Positions 1 to 11,200 of a stretch of DNA of 64,000 nucleotides are shown here, in pieces; the first letter of the stretch is position 1; every line of letters begins with the position of its first letter. Position numbers and translations under genes: made by a program. The notes beneath the pieces were generated by a model. The model worked only from the letters and a program-made list of their open reading frames with translations, searched no databases and was not told the DNA's origin. This DNA comes from Amphiduros pacificus (Eukaryota; Annelida; Polychaeta; Phyllodocida; Hesionidae): positions 9,318,001 to 9,382,000 of the forward strand of contig OX439005.1 in NCBI GenBank assembly GCA_949316495.1, in the 5' to 3' direction.

Positions 1-428
1 GTCTACTGGCAGTGTCTACTGGCAGTGCCTACTGGCAGCGTCTACTGGCAGTGCCTACTGGCAGTGTCTACTGGCAGTGTCTACTGGCAGCGTCTACTGG
101 CAGCGTCTACTGGCAGCGTCTACTGGCAGCGTCTACTGGCAGCGCCTACTGGCAGTGTCTACTGGCAGTGTCTACTGGCAGTGTCTACTGGCAGTGTCTA
201 CTGGCAGTGTCTACTGGCAGCGTCTACTGGCAGTGCCTACTGGCAGTGTCTACTGGCAGTGTCTACTGGCAGTGCCTACTGGCAGTGCCTACTGGCAGTG
301 TCTACTGGCAGTGCCTACTGGCAGTGTCTACTGGCAGTGCCTACTGGCAGTGTCTACTGGCAGTGCCTACTGGCAGTGCCTACTGGCAGTGCCTACTGGC
401 AGTGTCTACTGGCAGTGCCTACTACTGC
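1..428. repeat. 13-bp minisatellite, cut by the window edge
   Basis: About 33 copies of a 13-bp unit of the form GYCTACTGGCAGY, differing mainly by C/T changes at two positions. Because 13 is not a multiple of 3, all three plus frames read through the array, which explains the overlapping open frames. The array begins at or before base 1 and decays into CTACTGCTACTGC near 440. By orientation it should lie in a downstream intron or 3' part of TTC7. Confidence 0.95.
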
Positions 429-2122
429 TACTGCTACTACATGCTGGAGAGAGCTGGTGCGGCCCATGGACCACAAAGCATCCTCACAACTTACAATTGC
501 CCCACAGATCTAGTAGAGATCATTCAAAATGGGAAGTGAAAAAATGCCAAGAAATGATACATAAGTATATACACTTAAAACAGATGTCCTTAGAACCTTG
601 GAGTATAATGAATGGATTTGGGACATGAGATCAAAGGTGCAATGTATCCCATTCATGTAATCCAAATATATTAAGAATATGGTGCTATTTAACTTTGTGA
701 CAATTTTGCTTCATCATAGACTGTATTTTGACACAGACATATCACAAGTGAAATGGACTTCTGTTTCCACATTCCCAAATAAGAATTTTGGAAAAATTAC
801 ATGGTGTGTTCAGAATTTTTGAACAATCATGACTATTACATATAGTATGAAAATCCCAACCATCTATATTGACATATGATAACTACATGCATATATTCAG
901 TGTAGATTTTAAAACACTCCTTCGGTCATATTATCTTCACAGGCTTGCAGGGAATAACTTGTGTAATTAGAAATATCCAAAATATCTCTATTAGGATCCC
1001 CAAGATATATTCATTATGAAATAATGTTTTTTTTTATAAATATGAACATCCAAAAACAGCTCTCCTAACAAAGGGCAATTGGTAGTAATACACATCAGCT
1101 AAAAGGGAAGGTATCCCATTGTTCCAAACAATGGGTTGCTATGGTGTAATGCACACATGGTATGATGTCACAAGTCCAGTCATTATATTCCTAGTAAGAA
1201 CTAACATTTTAAATATGAAAACACATACATGACCGTACAAGTAACATATTGATAAAATTGTAAAAGACACATTTATTCCAATATATTTGGGAAATGTATA
1301 AAAATACCAGTCAGAGACTGCACACCCCAAGGCTCATAGCAAAAGTAAGGGAGGAGAAGTTAGGGCTGTTCCTCAGGAGTCTTTTTAAAATGCCTGTCAT
1401 GTTCCCTTCATAAAATCACAAAAAAATCCTTTCAACAATACTAGCCAAAACCTTTTGTTGATACTACACATGACAAATTTGAACCAATATGCAAGGTGGA
1501 CTGCAAGTTTGTAATGTTCTAACAAATGGATTTGTCAAATTTTATTTCTCTTATCCAACCCCTTCCAAATGACAGGCAGAATACTATCCCTGGTTATTTG
1601 ACCTTTTACCAACAAAGTCAGAGGTCAAAAGGTCAAATGACATTTCACACCTCCATCTTGAGGTTATTCCATATAGTAAACACGAAGTATCTCCTTTTTA
1701 TAGCTGCTGAGAAATAGCCTGCAATTATTTCTCCAGAGTCATGGTTAATTCAACAAGTAAAAAGGTCCAATATCCTTTCTACACCTTAATATCACCGCTC
1801 CCGCTATGGATGGCTGTCGCAGACCACACATTACCCCTTCAGCCTAATGGGCATGGGGTAAAAATGAAATATATTTTGTTCATCAAAACAAATTTGATCA
1901 ACTGTGATTTAAATGAAAACCATGATCAAATAAGGATGATATTAACATAAATTCGAGAAATTACAATATTTTAACAGGCATGTCACTATTTTGTGGTACT
2001 GGTAGTTTGTGAATAAAAAAATAAACACGAGCTAACCATTTTTTTTTTCAAGCAAAACTTTCACAACATACTATTATATTTAAAGAAACATTGCTCCAAA
2101 TGTTGACGTGTGTGATACATAC
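429..2122. other. AT-rich DNA, no recognised exon (TTC7 downstream intron)
   Basis: Between the 13-bp array and the last recognised TTC7 exon I see only AT-rich sequence with short unremarkable frames. The next TTC7 exons should encode a poorly conserved linker and then the C-terminal TPR block. I found no convincing match on the minus strand here, so those exons probably lie left of the window. A short divergent linker exon could be missed by eye. Confidence 0.5.
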
Positions 2123-2239
2123 TTTTCCAGAGCAGCTTCATAGACGTCCTTCCAGAGCTGGAGCATGTATTTACAGGTGTGCAGGGCCTCCTCCACTCCA
2201 TAAACCACCTCCTCTAGCCGAGACTTGGTCACCAACAAA
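2123..2239 (-). CDS. TTC7: TTC7 coding exon 14
   Basis: Begins with one base completing Asn (NF-N) and reads LLVTKSRLEEVVYGVEEALH then TCKYMLQLWKDVYEAALE, ending with two bases before a GTATGT donor. It matches the vertebrate stretch ending in LLTCKHMLQIWK. Last TTC7 exon seen in the window. Confidence 0.93.
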
Positions 2240-5200
2240 CTGATACCAAAATTATCATTTCAAAAGAAATTTAAAAAAAAGAATTTATCAAAGAGAATTT
2301 ATCAAAAGAATTTTATCAAAGAATATTATGTCAAAATATTAATAAAGTGATAGGTATTCACAAGTAATAAACTTCACTGGATCTACCTTATTGTACAGGC
2401 ATAGTATTTCCTAGTTGATATTAAGAACAACTTTATATTCCACACTGAGAATTACCGGTATGGGAAAATGAAAATAGATCTGATAAAAAAATGCTATTGA
2501 TTTCAGAAAGATGTGAAGATGTGAAAAAAGTTTTAATGGGCTCCAATATTCATATTCATATATATATATATATCTTCACAAAACATGTCCATATCCATAT
2601 ATTACAGAGATATCAAAGAAAATGTGGAATCTTTACTTGAAGTTTTTTGGGTATTCTGTGACTGCGGCTTCCACCAGCTGTAACGCTTCTTCATATTGTT
2701 TCTGGGATGACAACAGCAGCGCCAGCAGGTGGAGAGAATGGACATGATCACTGCGTAGCTGTAACGCCCGCCTCACGTGCTTCAGGGCCTCAGGGATCTG
2801 GTTAGATTAACATACAATCCACATTAACCACCAATATATCTTAGTAACACCATAATTCACAAGTTTTTACCATCACATATCTTTAAAATGGTATCTTTCT
2901 TGGTTGAATCAAAAATAAAATTGCATAAATGTTGCCTGAGTTGCTACCTGTCTGAGTATTGCCAGCTGCATTGCCACATGGAATTCTGCCAGATGCTCAT
3001 TATTGTCAAGAGTTTGTGCTCTGAAATACAAATACGCTGATAATTTATCTTGTTCCAATATGCAGTCTGCAAAGTCAATGTACTCAATCATTGTTTTCAA
3101 TACATTTAAAGCTGAATACTTGAGATCAAAAGCATTATGAAAACTCCTTGTGGGGGAGAATTGAATGCCTTAAAAAATTATCAACACCGCTCTTTTAGGG
3201 GTGAATGACTGTTACATACAGGAGACTGTTCAAAAGCTAACAAAACTTTGGCTTTCAGGTCAAATGGCCTTCTCAAAGGAGATTTTATGGGTTTTGAGCC
3301 CTTATAGAGTGACTGGGGTAAGCTTCTCCCGGAGGCCAACTTATTCTAGCCACAGTTGAACTGAGGGATAGAATTCTTTGCCTGAAAACATGACACGATC
3401 AAACAAGTCACAGTCAAACACACCACAGTCAAATATGCCACTGTTGAACAAAGGCTCATGTGAACTCGCCACCAACCTTTCTCGAAATCATATTACCCTG
3501 CCAAAAATTCTAACCAAATATTTCTAAACCCCCGATTCTCTGCTCAAGATGGTTCTATTTCAAGTGTTGCATTAGGGTGTTAATGTGAGGATGGTTATTC
3601 ACCTGAGGAAGACATTGAGAGCTTTGCGCTGGTACTCCTGCCTGGTTACTTGCAGCTTGGCTTCGTCTGCCTTGAGGCTGTAGCCGATGCCCAGGGACAG
3701 GTAGGACTTGGCCAGCATGGGATTAGCATCTCCCAACTCCACCATCGCCTCAGAGTTCTCTATACCTTGGTCATACTGCAATATTCAAACGTGCTTACAA
3801 TCTTATTTGTAATAAAAAATTGTGATATAAAAATAACAGATTTGAGAAAACTTTATCAAATTATCCAATTTATACAATCAAAATGCTTACATTGTGCACA
3901 TTTTCATAACATATTTTGGCAGATTGAAGAAACACCACGACATTCTTGGGTTCCAGTCTCATACATTCCTTCAGCACCAACAAGGCTCTGTTATACTGTA
4001 ATGTAATGACACATTTATAATTCAGGATTTGGTGATCAACTCTAAAACTCCATGATATGACCTAAGTAATAACATGTCTACCACTTTAAACAATCTTCAA
4101 TCTCTCTGGCCCAGGATGCCTGTTACAAACTAGCTGATCAGCATACAAGATTTCAAAAATGACACAGAATAAAATCTTGAAAGGATAAAAAGAAGATGAA
4201 TATGAGTCAGGGCTTGACATACACACTGGCCCGGTGGCCCGGGGCCACCAGATCCTCTGTTCGGGCCAGTCAAGTCTCTTTAAGTCAAGGCTTGATGAGT
4301 GCTTATATAAAGTCCATGTCTATTAATCTCTGGTAACTTTAGGGGTATATATAATATGCAGTTTACAAAAAGTGCATTTCTTTCCACTCCACCCCTTCAA
4401 CTGACCTTTTCTGCAGAGATGAGTGAGAGTGCAAACTGGTACCATATGTGGAATTCATCAAACGAAAACTTCATGGCTCGTTCAAATGTCTGCAATATTA
4501 ATTCATCAAAAAAAGGATCAATATAATTACAATGTACAACTTCTTACAAGTTAAACAAAAGCAATATTTAGACCATAAAAAGGAAGAATTATGATTTGAT
4601 CACTGCCCTATTTACTCAGTTGCTTAGCAACACATGAGAGCAAAGGATCATTCTCATATGTCCCATGATATCATATAAACTAATGTATCCAGAAATCAAA
4701 GATCAAAGGACCAACCCCCCATCTCCCAGATATTATGTAACCTTATGTAATTTGCAAATAACACTTCAAAAAATCTGTCAAAAGCTCCATGAGGTCAGAA
4801 ACATTATTTCCCGGAACATTCCAAGATATGCACGTATAAAAACATGCATGTACAATAAATACATCAATTTGCGAAGAATGTTTGGAAAATATTGAGTTGA
4901 TGTCCACATGATATAAATCTACCCCTGGTGGAAAATCTGTTTCAATATGGTAAAGCTCCAATCTGCTATTGCTGACAGAGGGCAGCACTGCTCAGAGGAG
5001 GGAGGGATAGACACAAGACAGGGTGATAACTGAGGAGGGACAGACACAAGACAGGGTGATAATGGAGGAGGGACAGACACAAGACAGGGTGATAACTGAG
5101 GAGGGACAGACACAAGACAGGGTGATAACAGAGGAGGGACAGACACAAGAAAGGGTGATAACAGAGGAGGGACAGACACAAGACAGGGTGATAACAGAGG

Positions 5201-8200
5201 AGGGACAGACACAAGACAGGGTGATAACTGAGGAGGGACAGACACAAGACAGGGTGATAACAGAGGAGGGACAGACACAAGACAGGGTGATAACTGAGGA
5301 GGGACAGACACAAGACAGGGTGATAACTGAGGAGGGACAGACACAACACAGGGTGATAACAGAGGAGGGACAGACCCAAGACAGGGTGATAACTGAGGAT
5401 GGACAGATACAACACAGGGTGATAACTGAGGAGGGACAGACACAAGACAGGGTGATAACTGAGGAGGGACAGACACAAGACAGGGTGATAACTGAGGAGG
5501 GACAGACACAAGACAGGGTGATAACAGAGGAGGGACAGACACAACACAGGGTGATAACTGAGGAGGGACAGACACAAGACAGGGTGATAATAGAGGAGGG
5601 ACAGACACAAGACAGGGTGATAACTGAGGAGGGACAGACACAAGACAGGGTGATAACTGAGGAGGGATAGACACAAGACAGGGTGATAACTGAGGAGGGA
5701 TAGATACAAGACAGGGTGATAACAGAGGAGGGACAGACACAAGACAGGGTGATAACAGAGGAGGGATAGACACAAGACAGGGTGATAACTGAGGAGGGAC
5801 AGACACAAGACAGGGTGATAACTGAGGAGGGATAGACACAAGACAGGGTGATAACTGAGGAGGGACAGACACAAGACAGGGTGATAACAGAGGAGGGACA
5901 GACCCAAGACAGGGTGATAACTGAGGAGGGACAGATACAACACAGGGTGATAACTGAGGGGGGACAGACACAAGACAGGGTGATAACTGAGGAGGGACAG
6001 ACACAAGACAGGGTGATAACTGAGGAGGGACAGACACAAGACAGGGTGATAACAGAGGAGGGACAGACACAACACAGGGTGATAACTGAGGAGGGACAGA
6101 CACAAGACAGGGTGATAACTGAGGAGGGATAGACACAAGACAGGGTGATAACTGAGGAGGGATAGATACAAGACAGGGTGATAACAGAGGAGGGACAGAC
6201 ACAAGACAGGGTGATAACAGAGGAGGGATAGACACAAGACAGCGTGATAACTGAGGAGGGACAGACCCAAGACAGGGTGATAACTGAGGAGGGACAGACA
6301 CAAGACAGGGTGATAATGGAGGAGGGACAGACACAAGGCAGGGTGATAACTGAGGAGGGACAGACCCAAGACAGGGTGATAACTGAGGAGGGACAGACAC
6401 AAGACAGGGTGATAACTGAGGAGGGACAGACACAAGACAGGGTGATAACAGAGGAGGGACAGACACAAGGCAGGGTGATAACAGAGGAGGGACAGACACA
6501 AGACAGGGTGATAACTGAGGAGGGACAGACACAAGGCAGGGTGATAACAGAGGAGGGACAGACACAAGACAGGGTGATAACAGAGGAAGGACAGACACAA
6601 GACAGGGTGATAACTGTTCAAGCCCTGGTAGATACATGTAGAATATATCTGCCAAGTTATATTGATACTGCTGTATTTTTTCAGACCTTGAAAACGTTCA
6701 GTCCAAAATGTTTTCTGTGCAAACAATTATCAATACATTATCATATCCTAGCATGTAGCCCTTGTGTCCCAGCTGAGATGAATGAGGAAGGAAACAACGT
6801 GCATCAACAGATGCAGGGGAAACATCATAAGAACACGAAGCTAGCTCGTGCTGGCTTAATACTCTTATATGCCAGATAATTCAGCCCCAAGCCACCCACC
6901 CACCTGCTGCTGCCAACAATAAGTCCAAAATTAACAAAATAATAAAAGTATGCAAATATGTGGCCAGACCTCAGTCAGCATGTGGAATTGTGCGCGTCTG
7001 ACGAGAGCAATGGTCAGCAGGTCATAGACAGCGGTAGTGTTGTGGAAGGTGTGCTTCCGAGCCTCGGCATGCTCCGGTGATCTGTCCAGTACTGCATCCA
7101 GAGTGGCCTACAATAAGGCCAATCATAAGGCACTATACTTTCTAAAACACTTTATGCCCATGCTAAGCAAGAATTTCTTCAAATTGTCTTCTTTTTATTT
7201 TTAGTAATATTGTCCAGATATCAAGATTTGTAATATTTCTGGAAAATGTAAATATCCTCTTACCATAGATTCTGAGATCAGAAGTAATAGTAGAGTTTCT
7301 TCATTTACGTTTGTAGGGTAAAACAAGCTGTAAATTAAAGTCAAGCCTTTATACAAATATTCAGATTATATAAAATTTTATTTCCTGTGGGTAAGAAATG
7401 AATTCTTTCTTTCTTTTAGCAAACACCACATTATTAAGGAATAGAGACGCACTTGTCTCCTGAGTATTTCCTGGGTTTGTTGGAGTCACACTGTGCATTA
7501 CTGTCCTCTGTAATGGGCTTGTATGTGGACTCGCACACTCCTCTCAGCAACACCTCTGCTAACTGACGGGCCAATACCTAACAGAAAAATACTGCAGTGT
7601 AATTAAACTGAAAAACATTTATCTTCATTTTGACACCCTATGGCTGTCAAAAGTTTATTGCAAGGTTTGTTACCTCTCATTAGAGCTTTCACATACATCA
7701 TTGTTTTATTTGAAACAATGAGCAAAAACAACATTAAGACAGAAATAAGCCTCCATGCCACTGTCATCTCATTATTATCATTTGTTCTATGTTATCATTA
7801 CTTCAAATTATTATTGAATTAATTATAAACAAATTGAGTTTAATTTTTTTCAATGTACTTTCTAATTCTTCATTTTTAATTACACAATTCTATATTTCTT
7901 ATTTTACCTTTGAGAACAATTATAAAATTTATGCCAGGGTTGAGTATCTATGATCATCCAAATATGTATCTTTGATAAAAAAAAATATCTGAAAATAACT
8001 CCTTTAGGATCATCACCACAAAATGGAGAATGAATGATGGTTAGCTTTTGTAACAGTTAATTTAATAAAAAATATCATTATATGAGCTGAAATAAGAAAA
8101 TCTTTTGAGATGTATTATGTGATAAAATGAGGTCAAGCAGACTGAATGTTCAGCTCTATACAGGATGCTGGTCCTGCTGAGAACGGCCTACAGCATGTGC

Positions 8201-11200
8201 CAGTAATTAAAAATATATATTGTATTGCAATTTAACTTAAAAGGGCCATCGCAATCTGATGAACTTTTCTTTCATAAATTTATATGATTTATTCATAGGA
8301 TAGGCAAACTTTGTTTAATTGTGATAAATAATGTGTTTAAAGCTAATTGCTTTATGGTATTTGTGATTTGTGGTGGACGTGCCTGTCTGAGCCCCTGCAC
8401 AGCACGAGTCTCCACCGCCCTCATCATCTCCCGGAACCTGCCAATGCCTTCTGACAACTTCCTGAAAGAAAATCAAATGTACAGCTAAGTGGCACATTCA
8501 CCTCACCAGTACATCTATGCTGCTTGTCCTCAACAAATACCTCTCCAAAATATTTAAATTGTTCTTAAGTAAAGGAGATTCTTAAAATTTGATGCAGTGA
8601 GACGCAGTGAATATTTTCTGGCATTAGATTCCATGCTGGACCTTGCATAGGTTTTCAGGGTCATCCTGATTTGAATAAGATCAAGATCATTATTTGATAT
8701 CTGGAAACTACTTTGCTCAGCATGAAGTGAAAACAGAATCCAAAACTGGTGGTGGCCAAGAGGTCCCTTACCACTTAAAATTAAGATTAATTAAAAAGAT
8801 TAATTATGTGACCAGGGATGTTTCAATTGACAACAAGTTGGGGCCAAATTTGATATTTAGCAACAGACATTTCCCCACTCCTAAAGCTCTGTGACTTCAA
8901 AGAAGTCAGCAGAGCTAAAATCTGTGAAAAATGGAATCACAAATTCTGTTTAAGTTGTATTTTTGGGTGGACTTACCCGTTCCTGATGTACAGTATAGGA
9001 GTTCTCTGTATGGCAGTCTCCACCATGGGTCCGAGGGTGCTGGAGTCTGTGTCATTGAGCGTCCAGATGCCGGCTGCCTGCAGGCTCATGGTGGTGGGCG
9101 TGCCCTTGCCTCGGTCATGCAGCTCCTGCAGCTGCAGCAGTGATATATCTCCAGACTTCTCAAAGCACTGAATCACGGACTCCTCCCTCTCTGCCTGCTT
9201 GAACTTACTGGTGGAACCTAATGGCTGCTTGTCCAAGCACAAACCTGTAGTTATCAGTATTAATAATAATTGTAGGAACATCAATGGACTGTGAAGATGG
9301 AAAGGTAGGGAGGGATAAAAGAGGCTTGGTTTCAAAGTGAAGGTCCAATGTGGTGCAAACAAAGTTGAAAAGTTAAGCTGAGAATCTGGTGACATTAAAC
9401 TACCGGTAGACATTGAATTTGTGAAATATTAACAAGAGTAATATGCATAGAGCTAAATAACATGTCTTTTCCTAACGACTATAAGATATCTATGTTGAGA
9501 CATTCTGATAATATAAATCATGCCACTTTCATACCTTTGATTGCATAAGCCTCTCCAATGATCTTAAGTTTTCTGTTTGAGACACTTTGCACTGTGATGG
9601 CATCAAGATTTATTTCATCATATACTACTAGCGCCCTCTGATAATCACCCTGCGCATAATGTAACTTTCCAAGCAAGAGCATGATCTCCTGACGTAATCC
9701 AGGCTACAAAACAAGGAATGATGAATGTATTGTTCAGCTGACATATGCAGCTAATATAACAAAAAGCAGATCCATAAAAAGTTACCACTCATGTGTATGT
9801 TAACCCATGAAAATCCTTGAAACAAATACGAGTCTGTAAGCAATGAATCAAAGATCTCATCACAATTTCTACTTTATAATTTTAGTACATATATCTCCTT
9901 TCTGCATACTGACCTTTGGATCAGCTTTGAGGGCATCGGAGAGCTGCTGGTGAGCCTCCCGCAGCTCACTTCTGGCTCTGATAATGTTGCTATCATTGGG
10001 TGGGTTCTCCAGCAGGTAGCGCTCCAGGCGGCTCTCTCCTGAACACAAGATGGACAGCGCCTCTGAAAAATAATTTACAAATAACTCAGACCTGGGAAGG
10101 TTCTCATTATCATCATAGGTTGAACACTTAAATGAAGAATTGTTGAGGTCAGTTTGTGAGATATAATAAAGAATCTTTGTGCAACTTTTTTTTATATTCT
10201 TTTTTAGGTTTGTGATGCTAAATTATGACATGCCTTGTTTGCAGTCTTCAATTATTATCATACCCTAAATCATTTTTAAGCTGATCTCTCAACCATCTAC
10301 AGATTCCAGTAAATGCTGCCAGAATGTTTGCAGATTACAGGAGGCTGAGCTGACTATGTGGCTTTACACGGCTTCAACTCACAGTTTTTTTCAAATCTCT
10401 GTTAAGGCTGAAAATGTTTCTGATAATATGTCATGAAAATGCATATAAGCAGCATTTTATTCCTCATATATATAAAGATAATGTGTGTTAATCAATAGTG
10501 TGCTTGTTAGATGTTTTACAAGGGCCAACCCTAAAAAAAGACTATTGTTTCCAATTTAACAACCTTCCTTAGTTCAAACCAGTGATCCCAAATGTTTAAA
10601 AGACAAAGCTTCAGTAACAATTTCATGTCTATATTTTAATTCTCAATGAGCATTTCACATTAAAAAATAAAATAAAATTCCATTTTTTCGGGCCTTATTA
10701 TTGGTAATTCAGGGATTGTTTTACAGATGTGCCATTTTGGCAGTCCTCGCGAGTAACCAGATTTTTGTTACCAATAACCTCTGATTACAGCTGCTAAGCT
10801 GGAGAGGACTCTTTTAGCCACTGGAAGTCACAGCCCACTTCATCAGCTGGAGCTGGTCGAGCGAGGAGATTGACAATGATGTGCTCATTCTTTTCTTCTT
10901 TTTCACAACAAGATTATGAAATTTTTAATTGTCAATTAGAATCATTATCAGAAATTTTCAAGTTCTGCCCTGGACTAAGATGAGAACTAACAGCAGTTGG
11001 GATCAGCATGTTAATTTTCTTCCGGTAACTTCTTCTCGGGGCCAACTTAACTTGTTACTGATTGAAGTATTCATTGATCTTTATGGACTATATAATGTGG
11101 ATGGAAACTACCTACACTTGCTACAGATCAGGAAAACTTTCAATCTCAGTGGCAGTACTTTGACATTTGTGAAACCTAGAGCAGTGAAGAGATTACCGGT

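Noticed and set aside
1-539. Overlapping plus frames with GSVYWQCLLAVSTGSVYWQ repeats
   Set aside because: Stop-free 13-bp minisatellite read in all three frames, antisense to TTC7.
4209-6627. Possible hAT-like element with inverted CAGGGCTTGA ends
   Set aside because: CAGGGCTTGA at 4209 and its complement at 6618 would enclose TTC7 exon 9, the flanks share no 8-bp duplication, and a 10-base match can arise by chance.
4919-6726. Long open frames of 578 and 586 codons on the minus strand over the 33-bp array, and EEGQTQDR repeats on plus
   Set aside because: The unit length is a multiple of 3 and lacks stops in several frames at once. The stretch lies within a TTC7 intron and has no domain, splice or start evidence.
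8315-8497. 60-codon minus frame over TTC7 exon 5
   Set aside because: It is a different frame from the TTC7 reading KLSEGIGRFREMMRAVETRA, which fits the family and both neighbouring exons.
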